From: Arthrobacter methylotrophus
Lineage (GTDB): Bacteria > Actinomycetota > Actinomycetes > Actinomycetales > Micrococcaceae
Assembly: GCF_039539965.1 (NCBI RefSeq)
Contig: NZ_BAABED010000001.1
Coordinates: forward strand, 248,001-312,000
Length of the DNA stretch: 64,000 nucleotides
Direction of reading: 5' to 3'
Shown here one piece after another: positions 1 through 8,286 of the stretch (its first letter is position 1; every line of letters starts with the position of its first letter). The notes under the pieces are model-generated. The model did no database searches, was not told where the DNA came from, and saw only the letters and a program-made list of their open reading frames with translations. The translations under genes were made by a program, and so were the position numbers.

Positions 1-1069
1 CTTCCTGGCCGCTGGCTATACCGAGGAGGCCGCCGCATGGCGCCATTGGCTCCTGCGCGCTGTGGCAGGCGACCCGGCCGACCTCCAGATCATGTACAGC
101 CTGCATGGCCACCGGAGATTGCCGGAGGCGGAGTTGGCGTGGCTTTCGGGATACCAGGGTTCTACGCCGGTACGAACCGGGAATGCGGCAGCCGAGCAGC
201 TCCAGCTGGACGTCTGGGGAGAGGTCCTGGACTGCCTGTCCCTGACCCGCGCATCGCTGTTGACCATCGGCGATGATTCCTGGGATGTCCAGACTGCTTT
301 GATGCGCCACCTTGAGCGCATCTGGAACCAGCCCGACAACGGGCTCTGGGAAGTGCGGGGCCCGCGGCGCCACTTCGTGCACTCCAAGGTGATGGCATGG
401 GTCGCGGCCGACCGCATGGTCCGTGGCATCCGTGAATCGGGGATGCCCGGACCGTTGGATCGCTGGGAGGCTTTGCGGGACACCATCCACAACCAAGTCA
501 TGACCAAGGGATTCGACACCGAACGCAACACTTTCGTCCAGTCCTACGGGAGCAAGGAGCTGGATGCGAGTCTTCTCCTGATTCCCAAGGTGGGCTTCCT
601 GCCGCACGATGATCCACGCGTTATCGGGACCATTGATGCCATCCAGCGCGAGCTGACTGAGGACGGCTTCGTGCTGCGCTACCGTCCGGCAGACAGCGAC
701 GACGGACTGCCGGGCCGCGAGGGCGTCTTCCTTGCGTGTTCCTTCTGGATGGTGGACGCGCTTCTAGGCGCAGGGCGCCATGCGGAGGCGACGGCGCTTT
801 TCGAGAGGCTCCTCGGCTTGAGCAATGATGTGGGGCTGCTGAGCGAAGAATGGGATGCAAATGCCGGACGGCAACTGGGCAACATGCCCCAGGCCTTCAG
901 CCACTTCGGCCTGGTTCTGAGTGCCTTGCAGCTGCACCACGGCAAAGTCCATCACAGCAACGCCCCGATTGGCGGGGTACCGCCGTCGGACTCAACGGCA
1001 GCATCGACGGAAGCGAGGGCGGCAACGAGGCCGGCGTCGTCTGCGACCTCAGGCCCGGCGTCGAACTGA
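1..1069 (+). CDS. Glycoside hydrolase family 15 protein, C-terminal part (5' end outside window)
   Basis: The frame is open from base 2, so the first in-frame GTG (62) is internal and the gene begins left of the window. About 355 residues are visible. GH15 (glucoamylase/trehalase, alpha/alpha toroid) motifs are clear: SLHGHRRLPEAEL, GNAAAEQLQLDVWGE, GLWEVRG containing the probable general-acid Glu, and GNMPQAFSHFGL near the C-terminus. The family hydrolyses alpha-glucosidic bonds; many actinobacterial members without a signal peptide act on trehalose, but the substrate cannot be read here. The tail after about residue 320 is Ala/Ser/Thr-rich. The 3' end overlaps the convergent mprF-like gene by 21 bp. 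Confidence 0.85.
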   Translation, partial: FLAAGYTEEAAAWRHWLLRAVAGDPADLQIMYSLHGHRRLPEAELAWLSGYQGSTPVRTGNAAAEQLQLDVWGEVLDCLSLTRASLLTIGDDSWDVQTALMRHLERIWNQPDNGLWEVRGPRRHFVHSKVMAWVAADRMVRGIRESGMPGPLDRWEALRDTIHNQVMTKGFDTERNTFVQSYGSKELDASLLLIPKVGFLPHDDPRVIGTIDAIQRELTEDGFVLRYRPADSDDGLPGREGVFLACSFWMVDALLGAGRHAEATALFERLLGLSNDVGLLSEEWDANAGRQLGNMPQAFSHFGLVLSALQLHHGKVHHSNAPIGGVPPSDSTAASTEARAATRPASSATSGPASN

Positions 1070-3658
1070 CGTCCGGGAGCGTTGGGGCCAGCGGAAGATC
1101 CGGCCCAGCAACGCCAGCCCGGCCCCGAGGTTGAGCATTGGGAGGTACGCCCTTGCCACCGCAGTTCCGACGGCGGGTAAGGAAGCGGCATCCGGGTAAA
1201 GCATGTAGAGGGGCTCGTACCGGGGCCGGAATTTTGCTTTGAAGGCCAGGAGGGACCTGAACCCGTACACCGGCTCCAAGGTCGCCCCCAACCAGTCGAG
1301 CAAGCGGTCGAGGTTGCCGGGAGGCCGGGATCGTGGTCTTGGCCTGGGGTTTTCGGAAGGATCCTCCTCGGCCCGCGCCAGGGGTGCTCCGGAAAGGCTC
1401 AGGAATTCGCATCCTTCGTCCTTGAGGCTGAGAGCTGCGGAAGCGATGAGGAATTCGATGCTGGCGCGGAAGCCATTGCTGCGGCGCCGCATGAAATCGA
1501 GGGTCCAGCCGACGATGTGCCCGTTGCGGTACACGGGCAACCACGACGTGACAGCGTGGACGGTATGGCGCTGGTCAATGGCGAGCAAGCAGCGGACCTC
1601 GGGATCGTCGAGCTCGTCCAGGCTGCCGAGGGTAAACCCCATCTCCGGCATGTTCTTGTCGGCCACCCATTCTTCGGAGATTTCCTCGATCTGGACCTGG
1701 ACGGAGAACGGAGCCGAGGCGTAACTCGTCCATTCGTAGCGGATGCCTGCCTTCGCAGCATTGTTCAGGGCTGTACGGATGTCCTGGAACTTCTTTCCCT
1801 TGAAGGAAACCGAGTGCAGTGGCAGGACCGTCTCTTGGGCCACTTGTGCCGAACTCCAGCCGGAGGAGTCCGCGTGGTCGCGCAAACCCTGGGGTACGGA
1901 ATAGAAACACGGTGTCCACCCGTTGCCCCTGCAATAGCGGGCAAATTCCGCGAAGGTGGCATTCATCTCGGATTTGGGTCCCACCGGGGCGCCGAGCGTG
2001 AGCGCAATCCCCGTGCTGACCCGATACGCGACAAAGGACTTTCCTGAAGCGGAGAACCAGTACATGTTTCCTGGCCACGTGGTCATCCAGGATAGCGAGC
2101 TGCCTTCCCCGGTCCTGATGACCTTCCGGGCGCGCTCCGTGCTGGCATCGGGCCGGGTATGCGCATGGCGGAGGAATGTCCGGAATATCAGGAAACCTGC
2201 AACGGCCCAAAAGACAACTCCGACGCCCTCGTACACGAGGACGGCGGCCGTGCCAATGGGGAAGAAAGCCGGGGGCACGTCCAGTACGAAGCCCAGTGGC
2301 AGGAAACGGTCAGGGACATCCGCGAGGAGGTCCGGCCATCCTGGCACAGGAGAGAAGTCCCGGGCCAAGACGAGAGCTGAACCGACGTACACCACACTGA
2401 GGGCAGCCGCGATGGCAAGAACCTGGAAAAGGAGGCGCCGGTAGCTCCCTTTCGGCGCCTTGACGTGAAAGAGGCGCCGGGTCGTCAAAAGAACGATGGT
2501 CAGGGCAACGGGCAGCAGCAATGGCAGGGCGAGGGTGAGCGGCTGGGAGGAGGCGGATCCCTCGATTGCGGCGATCCCTTCGCTCGCCCCGGTATCCGAA
2601 GTAGTCGGTTGCAGGACTCCGGCAATGGCAATTCCCGCCAGGACGGAAAGGCCCACCTGGATCAGCAGGACTCCCACCCAAGCGAAACGCCGTCCGCGAC
2701 GTAGGCCCTCCGCGAGCAACAGCAGGAGGAACGAGGGGAGTATGGCCATAAAGAGCCCGCCGGCCCCGGCGCGCAACTGCAGTTGTGCGACGGCACAGTC
2801 CTTCGTTTGTGCCGGATCCGAGCAAAGATTCTGGAGCGTTTGGGGATCCACGGGCTGGATGTTGGTAAACAGGAACCGCAGGATCGACAACGGTCCCACC
2901 GCATGCGGGATAAGTCCGGCAACCACCGGGCCGATCGCTGACGCGGCGATGAGCAGCGATAGCAGCACGCGTGCTTCATGCCGGGAACTGAGCAGGCGCC
3001 CGAATCGCGGCCGGCGGCCCATCAGCAGTGGACCTAAGGCCACGCCTACCGCTGCGGCCCCGAGCCTCACGAGATCCGCAAACCCTCCGCTGTAGAGCGC
3101 CAGGAGCACCAACAGTGCGAAGGCGGCCAGCCTGATACGGCGCCTCCACAGGGTTGCCATGGACGCTGTTCCTGCCATGGCCGTGCCGATGATGAACGCA
3201 CTCGGACCGATAAAGAGATGGCTGCCCATCTCGGTGGTCCAACTGCCCAACAAGCCTTGGGCCAAGGCCAGGAATCCAAGGGAAACACCGACGCCCAGAA
3301 CCTGGCTGGAAACGGCGGCGAGGGCAAATGCCCGCCGTCCCATTCGACGTTCCAAGGGCACCCCGAGCAGCAGCACCATCAAGGTTCCCAGCACATAGCC
3401 CGCCAGGTCCTTTGCCCACAGCGCCGAAGCCATGACGGTCCACCAGTGATCGGTTACCGAACGGGGCGTCAACTCGACGTTGAGCCGCCATGGGGCGTCC
3501 GGTCCAGCAGCAAGGCTCGAGGTGAGGGCACCCAAACCCCAAAAGACGACGATAAAACCCAGGGTGAGCTGCGCCGAACGCAGTCTTCCGGTCCACGATC
3601 GTCGCGATCGGACGTCGGGGACAGGAGGGGTTCCCGGCTCGGGCGCCGGTGCGTGCAC
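1049..3658 (-). CDS. mprF: Rhomboid-like membrane domain fused to MprF-type aminoacyl-phosphatidylglycerol synthase domain (DUF2156)
   Basis: 869 residues from a GTG start, preceded on the minus strand by an AAAGGA ribosome site. The N-terminal ~235 residues have a rhomboid layout: GYVLGTLMVLLLGVPLERRMG resembles the TM2 region, and GPSAFIIG sits where the catalytic GxS of TM4 would be. The His expected in TM6 is not seen (VRLGAAAVGVALG), so protease activity is doubtful. More membrane helices follow to about residue 520. The rest is a DUF2156/GNAT-like MprF synthase domain (SLSWMTTWPGNMYWF, CRGNGWTPCFYSV, MGFTLGSLDELDDPEV). The family moves Lys or Ala from tRNA to phosphatidylglycerol, lowering surface charge. 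The amino acid used is unknown. Confidence 0.8.
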   Translation of the reverse strand: MHAPAPEPGTPPVPDVRSRRSWTGRLRSAQLTLGFIVVFWGLGALTSSLAAGPDAPWRLNVELTPRSVTDHWWTVMASALWAKDLAGYVLGTLMVLLLGVPLERRMGRRAFALAAVSSQVLGVGVSLGFLALAQGLLGSWTTEMGSHLFIGPSAFIIGTAMAGTASMATLWRRRIRLAAFALLVLLALYSGGFADLVRLGAAAVGVALGPLLMGRRPRFGRLLSSRHEARVLLSLLIAASAIGPVVAGLIPHAVGPLSILRFLFTNIQPVDPQTLQNLCSDPAQTKDCAVAQLQLRAGAGGLFMAILPSFLLLLLAEGLRRGRRFAWVGVLLIQVGLSVLAGIAIAGVLQPTTSDTGASEGIAAIEGSASSQPLTLALPLLLPVALTIVLLTTRRLFHVKAPKGSYRRLLFQVLAIAAALSVVYVGSALVLARDFSPVPGWPDLLADVPDRFLPLGFVLDVPPAFFPIGTAAVLVYEGVGVVFWAVAGFLIFRTFLRHAHTRPDASTERARKVIRTGEGSSLSWMTTWPGNMYWFSASGKSFVAYRVSTGIALTLGAPVGPKSEMNATFAEFARYCRGNGWTPCFYSVPQGLRDHADSSGWSSAQVAQETVLPLHSVSFKGKKFQDIRTALNNAAKAGIRYEWTSYASAPFSVQVQIEEISEEWVADKNMPEMGFTLGSLDELDDPEVRCLLAIDQRHTVHAVTSWLPVYRNGHIVGWTLDFMRRRSNGFRASIEFLIASAALSLKDEGCEFLSLSGAPLARAEEDPSENPRPRPRSRPPGNLDRLLDWLGATLEPVYGFRSLLAFKAKFRPRYEPLYMLYPDAASLPAVGTAVARAYLPMLNLGAGLALLGRIFRWPQRSRTSVRRRA

Positions 3659-3895
3659 GGGGTTCCTTTCTGGGCGTTGGAAGGAAGGGATCCGAAATGA
3701 AATTCTTCCATACCGGCCGTCCTACGAGGATAGTTCCCCCCTCGTTGTGACGAGCCTTGCCCAGATCCAATAGACTCCGACTTAGCAGGTTCTCCGGTCG
3801 ATTTTCTCGCTCGCAAATGGGCAGGACAGCCGCATTTGCACGTTGAGCCACAATTCCACGTTGAGACCTAGAGAAAGCAAGCCCGGGACAGGACG

Positions 3896-4735
3896 ATGCA
3901 TAAACCCCGCACATTCCATTTCGCTGCAGCCGTGATCGCCGCCGGTTTGGTGTTGGCGGGCTGCGCACAGACGCCCGCCACGTCCTCCGACGGGCCGCAG
4001 ACGGCGGCGCCCGTAGCGCCCTCCGGAAGCCCGGCGGCAGCGGCCCAAACTCCCAAGAAGCCCGTCACTGGGCAGGATCCGCTCAAGCTTCCGGTGGGGT
4101 CCTTATACAAGAATCCGAGCAACAACCGGAACGAAATCATCCTCGCTGACGTTCGGCACACCGCCGTCCTTATTGGCGACTCGCAGTCGCAGCCTGAGGG
4201 ATCCTGGCCGCGGGCGGCACTGGGCTCCATCGGTTACAAGGTGTACACCGTGGGCCGTGGCGGAACAGGCTTCGTGGCGGCAACGGCCACCACCGGCAAT
4301 TACATCGATGCGCTGCAACGCGGAGACTGGGTGCTGCCTTTTGGGACGCCACCATTGATCGTGATCCAAGGCGGAGGCAACGACGCCGCCCACAACGTGA
4401 GCGATGAGCAGATCACGGCCAATGCCAACAGGCTTATCGCGGCGCTCAGGAAGAGGTATCCGCCGGCCAAGATCGCGATGATCGGAACTCTCGCCAAGGG
4501 CGCCAACGACGGCGGAGGCCGCCGCACCCAAGTTGACGCACTGCTGGGCAACATCGCGGCGAAAGCCGGGGCGACGTTCTTCAGCGTCGGCGACTGGGTC
4601 ACCAAATATCACGTCGGAGGGGATCTCGTGGACGGCGTGCACCTGAACGCTGCCGGGCATGCCAAGCTCAGCGGTATATTGGCGGCAGATATGGCCGCAG
4701 CGGGGCTTCGCCTGCAGCCGGACCCTGCGGGCTGA
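3896..4735 (+). CDS. SGNH/GDSL-type hydrolase, lipoprotein
   Basis: 279 residues. The N-terminus is a lipoprotein signal with lipobox LAGC (residues ~20-23), so it should be lipidated and anchored outside the membrane. A low-complexity Ala/Pro/Ser linker follows. The catalytic domain has the SGNH blocks: IGDSQS with the nucleophile Ser, a Gly in GRGGTGF, Asn in QGGGNDAA, and the DGVHLNAAGH block with the Asp-His pair. Such enzymes are esterases or acyltransferases of glycans or lipids; the substrate is unknown. It is transcribed away from the mprF-like gene and followed 65 bp later by an epimerase gene. Confidence 0.85.
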   Translation: MHKPRTFHFAAAVIAAGLVLAGCAQTPATSSDGPQTAAPVAPSGSPAAAAQTPKKPVTGQDPLKLPVGSLYKNPSNNRNEIILADVRHTAVLIGDSQSQPEGSWPRAALGSIGYKVYTVGRGGTGFVAATATTGNYIDALQRGDWVLPFGTPPLIVIQGGGNDAAHNVSDEQITANANRLIAALRKRYPPAKIAMIGTLAKGANDGGGRRTQVDALLGNIAAKAGATFFSVGDWVTKYHVGGDLVDGVHLNAAGHAKLSGILAADMAAAGLRLQPDPAG

Positions 4736-4800
4736 GCCGCCCCCGCCATTTCGCGCCATCAGGACGATCTAGCCATCAGGACGAACTAGAGGAGTGTTTC

Positions 4801-5673
4801 GTGAGAATCGCGGTAACCGGAGGAAGCGGAAAACTGGGCAAGAGCGTGGTCCGCAGGCTGAGCGCCGACGGGCACGAGGTCATGAACTTGGACCGCGCGG
4901 GCGGGAGGGAGCGCGGCACAGTCACAGTGGACCTCCGCAACTACGGCCAGGTTGTGGACGTGCTCCTTGGATTGGACGATCGTCATGACGGGTTCGACGC
5001 GATCGTCCACCTCGGCGCAATCCCGGCTCCAGGGCTGCTTCCGGACGTCGCAACCTTCGAAAACAACATGCTCTCCACCTACAACGTCTTCCAGGCCGCC
5101 AGACGGGCGGGAATCAAGAAAGTTGTCTACGCCTCCAGCGAGACAGTGCTGGGGCTGCCGTTCGACGTCGATCCTCCTTATATCCCGGTGGACGAGGCAT
5201 ATCCGGCGCGACCGGAAAGCACCTATTCCCTGGTGAAGCACCTGGAAGAACAGATGGCCATCGAACTTACGCGCTGGGATCCCCAACTGAGCATCGTGGC
5301 CTTGAGGTTCTCCAACGTGATGGACCCGGAGGACTACGAAGCCTTCCCGTCCTTTGATGCCGACGCGAAACTTCGCAAGTGGAACCTTTGGGCCTACATC
5401 GACGGACGAGACGGTGCACAAGCAGTGGCGCGTGCTTTGGAGACCGCCACACCGGGTTTCGACGCGTTCATCATCGCGGCGGCGGACTCGGTCATGGGCC
5501 GCTCAAGCGCCAGCCTCGCCGCCGAAGTCTTCCCTGGGGTCAGCGTGACCAAGGAATTGGAAGAACACGAAACCATGCTGTCCATCGATAAGGCCAGACG
5601 CGTCCTGGGGTTCTCCCCGGAACACAGTTGGCGGGACTACCACTCGAACCGGACCACACCCACCGAAGACTAA
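4801..5673 (+). CDS. NAD(P)-dependent epimerase/dehydratase (extended SDR)
   Basis: 290 residues, GTG start with AGAGGAG about 7 nt upstream. Rossmann motif TGGSGKLG at residues 6-13, and the catalytic Tyr-Lys pair in YSLVKH (about residues 142-147) after a Ser in YASSETVLG. This is the extended-SDR sugar nucleotide epimerase/dehydratase pattern, soluble and cytoplasmic. The substrate is not identifiable; members of this subfamily include uronate dehydrogenase-like proteins. It probably forms its own transcript or follows the SGNH gene. Confidence 0.85.
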   Translation: MRIAVTGGSGKLGKSVVRRLSADGHEVMNLDRAGGRERGTVTVDLRNYGQVVDVLLGLDDRHDGFDAIVHLGAIPAPGLLPDVATFENNMLSTYNVFQAARRAGIKKVVYASSETVLGLPFDVDPPYIPVDEAYPARPESTYSLVKHLEEQMAIELTRWDPQLSIVALRFSNVMDPEDYEAFPSFDADAKLRKWNLWAYIDGRDGAQAVARALETATPGFDAFIIAAADSVMGRSSASLAAEVFPGVSVTKELEEHETMLSIDKARRVLGFSPEHSWRDYHSNRTTPTED

Positions 5674-5787
5674 GCCCACCGAAGGCTGAGGCGCCCGACG
5701 GCGGTACGTGCCTTGCGCCGTCGGGCCCTGCTGTCCGAACCAGACTCAGGTCTGGCAGAACTCCCCGCGCCGGGGAACAATTGATTC

Positions 5788-6033
5788 ATGGTCAGCTACT
5801 CAGCGCTTGAAGCAGCGTCCAGCAAGAATCCGCATGACTGGGGCCGGGCGATGGCAACGGCAATGACGAAGCTCCTGGATGCGGCCCGCATTGATGGACG
5901 GCATTTTGAACATGAGTTCCTCTACGGCGAGGAACTGTGCATGAGGATCGACGAAAACAACGACGGAGCCACGGTCAAGCTTACGTGGACCCCCACGGAC
6001 CCGGAGCCCAAAGAGGAGGAACCTGCGCAGTAG
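5788..6033 (+). CDS. Small acidic hypothetical protein
   Basis: 81 residues, ATG start with GGGGAA upstream. No family recognised. It is hydrophilic with an acidic, Pro/Glu-rich C-terminus (DPEPKEEEPAQ) and no signal peptide or membrane segment. The 3' end faces the convergent serine-hydrolase-like gene 16 bp away. Typical GC3 and a plausible ribosome site favour a real gene, but the function is unknown. Confidence 0.6.
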   Translation: MVSYSALEAASSKNPHDWGRAMATAMTKLLDAARIDGRHFEHEFLYGEELCMRIDENNDGATVKLTWTPTDPEPKEEEPAQ

Positions 6034-6049
6034 CCGCCATGGATATTAC

Positions 6050-7270
6050 TCAGCAGAGGCCGTTCATGGCAGCGACGGCGACGTCCAGGAGCTGCTGGAA
6101 CTCCGGCTGGCTGCTACCGTCCAGGGATTCAAGGTGCTTGGTCGTGTCAGACGGGTAGGCGAAGCTCACGGCGATCTGGCGTGTCCCGTCGCTGGTGGAG
6201 AAGGCGATGCTGGCAAACCATGTGCTGCCGCCGTGGCCGTAGTAGAAACCGTTGGTGCATTCGTCATTCCAACGCTGCAGTCCGAGTCCGTAGTTCTCTT
6301 CCCACATGGTTTGCATTTCCCGGAGGGTGTTCGCACTGAGTAGCCGGCCCTCCATGAGCGCAGCGTAGAAGGTGTTGATATCGCCGACCGTGGTGATGAC
6401 TCCCTCTGCGGGAGAACCCAGGAGAAACCCCGGCTGAGAGGCGTTGACGCGCTCGCCGTCGATGAATTCGTAGCTCTGGATCATGTCGCGCGCATCCAGG
6501 ACCGGCTCGGCGGACAGTGATGTGTGGTTCATTCCGAGCGGAACGAAGATGTCCGAAGCCAAGACGTCGCCAATCGGCTGGCCACGGAGCTTTTCGACGA
6601 GCGCGGCCAAGGCGTAGTAGTTGGCGCCCGAGTAGCGGAAGGGCTGGAAGTGCGCGGACCCCCATGGCACGGTTCCGGCCATCCGAAGGTAATCCTCGAT
6701 GCCGAACCTCGTGTTCATGGCCTGCTTGGGCGTCATGGCCTTCAAGATGGCTTCCGGCGCGTCGGGCAGCCCGGAGCTGTGGTTCAGCAGGGAACGGACC
6801 GTCACTGGTCCCGGCGGGTGGACGAGTTGTTCGAATTCCGGCAAGTACTCCGTGATGGCGTCGTCGAGCCCTACCTTGCCCTCCTCCACCAGTTTGAGCA
6901 CTGAAACTGCCACCATGGACTGGGTGATGCCGCCAGCCTGGATCAGGTCGTTGACGGCGGCAGGCTCCCCGGTTTCGACGTCCTGGCTGCCGTAGGCCTG
7001 GGACCATTCGCGTCCCCGGACTTTGATCCGGACGACGACCGCCGGTGCGCCCCGGCTGAGCATTTCATGGGCGAAGAAATCCACGGCGGGGGATTCGGGC
7101 AGTGCTGTTGGCGATGCGGACGCTGAGGTACTTGGCGGGGATTCAGGTGTCAGGGGGTAGGTGCACGCGGCGGAAGACAAGGTGAGGACAACACTGGCGG
7201 CCACCAGGAGCCTTGCAAGCGAAGGGGTAGCTCTCGACCGGGAAGTCGGGGCTACCCGCGCAGCCTGCAT
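6050..7270 (-). CDS. Beta-lactamase/D-Ala-D-Ala-carboxypeptidase-fold lipoprotein lacking the SxxK nucleophile
   Basis: 406 residues, ATG with GGAGG 5 nt upstream. The signal peptide ends in a lipobox-like LSSAAC. The rest fits the class C beta-lactamase/serine hydrolase family (PF00144): YLPEFEQLV, LLNHSSGLPD, YSGANYYALAALVEKL, and a C-terminal YGHGGS block. Where the family has SxxK before the TAaavLqLveeGkL helix, this protein reads GGITQS. Both the nucleophilic Ser and the general-base Lys are therefore replaced (G and Q). The YxN motif also reads YSG. The fold seems intact but normal acyl-enzyme chemistry should be impossible; a binding or regulatory role is more likely. Confidence 0.8.
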   Translation of the reverse strand: MQAARVAPTSRSRATPSLARLLVAASVVLTLSSAACTYPLTPESPPSTSASASPTALPESPAVDFFAHEMLSRGAPAVVVRIKVRGREWSQAYGSQDVETGEPAAVNDLIQAGGITQSMVAVSVLKLVEEGKVGLDDAITEYLPEFEQLVHPPGPVTVRSLLNHSSGLPDAPEAILKAMTPKQAMNTRFGIEDYLRMAGTVPWGSAHFQPFRYSGANYYALAALVEKLRGQPIGDVLASDIFVPLGMNHTSLSAEPVLDARDMIQSYEFIDGERVNASQPGFLLGSPAEGVITTVGDINTFYAALMEGRLLSANTLREMQTMWEENYGLGLQRWNDECTNGFYYGHGGSTWFASIAFSTSDGTRQIAVSFAYPSDTTKHLESLDGSSQPEFQQLLDVAVAAMNGLC

Positions 7271-7383
7271 GACTGCCTCCTGAAGCTATCCCGGGGCAAC
7301 GGCTAGGCGCCAGTGCCCCCGTAGTTTCGATCGTCCTCTTCGGAAGCGAGGGGGTCAACGCTGAAGACACGGGTGCGTCCCCG

Positions 7384-7449
7384 CCCAACTAGCTCGCAGT
7401 AGTTGTCGTTATGAGCGCTCAAAACGACAACTACTGCGAGTCAGTTGGG
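7384..7449. repeat. Family A palindromic repeat, copy 1
   Basis: A 66-bp imperfect palindrome, CCCAACT...AGTTGGG at the ends with CTCGCAGTAGTTGTCGTT arms around a short centre. It lies between the serine-hydrolase-like gene and allE. Six such copies and one divergent relative occur in the window, all at gene ends. Confidence 0.9.
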
Positions 7450-7463
7450 TAGTCGGGGGAGGA

Positions 7464-8279
7464 CTAGGTCAGCTTGATCTGCCGGTTGACGTCCTTGTAC
7501 AGCAAGTACCGGAACGGACCCGGGCCGCCGGCGTAGCAAGCCTGCGGGCAGAAAGCGCGCAGCCACATGAAGTCGCCTGCCTCGACTTCCACCCAGTCGT
7601 TGTTGAGCAGGTACATGCCCTTGCCCTCCAGGACGTACAGGCCGTGTTCCATGACGTGGGTTTCCGGGAAGGGTATGACCCCGCCGGGCTGGAAGGTCAC
7701 GATGTTGACGTGCATGTCGTGGGCCAGGTCATTGGGGTCCGCGAAGCGGGTGGTTGCCCAGACGCCATTGACGTCCGGCATTTCGCCGGCCTCGACTTCA
7801 GCATCACTCGTGACAAAGGACTTGGCTTCGTAGCCCTCAAGGCGCTCGTAGGCCTTGCGGATCCAGTGGAAGGAGACGATGTCATCCGAGATGTTTTCCA
7901 GGCCCCACGTGGAACCGGCAGCCAGGTAGGCGTAGCCACCCTCCTCGAGCTGGTACAGTTCCCCGTCAAGGGTCAGGTTGACCTTGCCCTTGGTGACGAA
8001 GACGACGCCTTCAACGCCTGCCTCGAACTCGGCCTTGGGAGCGCCGCCACCCGGACCGATCTCAACGATCAGCTGGGAGAAAGTGGTGGCGAATCCCGAG
8101 ATCGGGCGGGCAATGATCCAGGAACGCGTGTTGGAGAAGCCAGGCAGGTTGCTGGTCACGATATCGGTCAGCACGCCCTTGGGGATGACCGTGTAGGCCT
8201 CCGTGACGATCGCGCGTTCCGTAGTCAGGTGGGTCTGCGGCGGCAGGCCGCCTTGGGGATAGTAGTACTTGCCCATCAT
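7464..8279 (-). CDS. allE: (S)-ureidoglycine aminohydrolase, bicupin
   Basis: 271 residues. Two cupin repeats: the N-terminal half around GVEGVVFVTKGKVNLTLDG, and the C-terminal half with THVMEHGLYVLEGKGMYLL, whose His/Glu residues would bind Mn. The protein matches AllE/UGlyAH, which releases ammonia from (S)-ureidoglycine to give (S)-ureidoglycolate in allantoin degradation. It is the last gene of the leftward operon malic enzyme - malate synthase - DUF6986 - allE, 7 bp after the DUF6986 gene. Two consecutive ATGs (8279 and 8276) could start it. Confidence 0.9.
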   Translation of the reverse strand: MMGKYYYPQGGLPPQTHLTTERAIVTEAYTVIPKGVLTDIVTSNLPGFSNTRSWIIARPISGFATTFSQLIVEIGPGGGAPKAEFEAGVEGVVFVTKGKVNLTLDGELYQLEEGGYAYLAAGSTWGLENISDDIVSFHWIRKAYERLEGYEAKSFVTSDAEVEAGEMPDVNGVWATTRFADPNDLAHDMHVNIVTFQPGGVIPFPETHVMEHGLYVLEGKGMYLLNNDWVEVEAGDFMWLRAFCPQACYAGGPGPFRYLLYKDVNRQIKLT

Positions 8280-8286
8280 TGGATCC

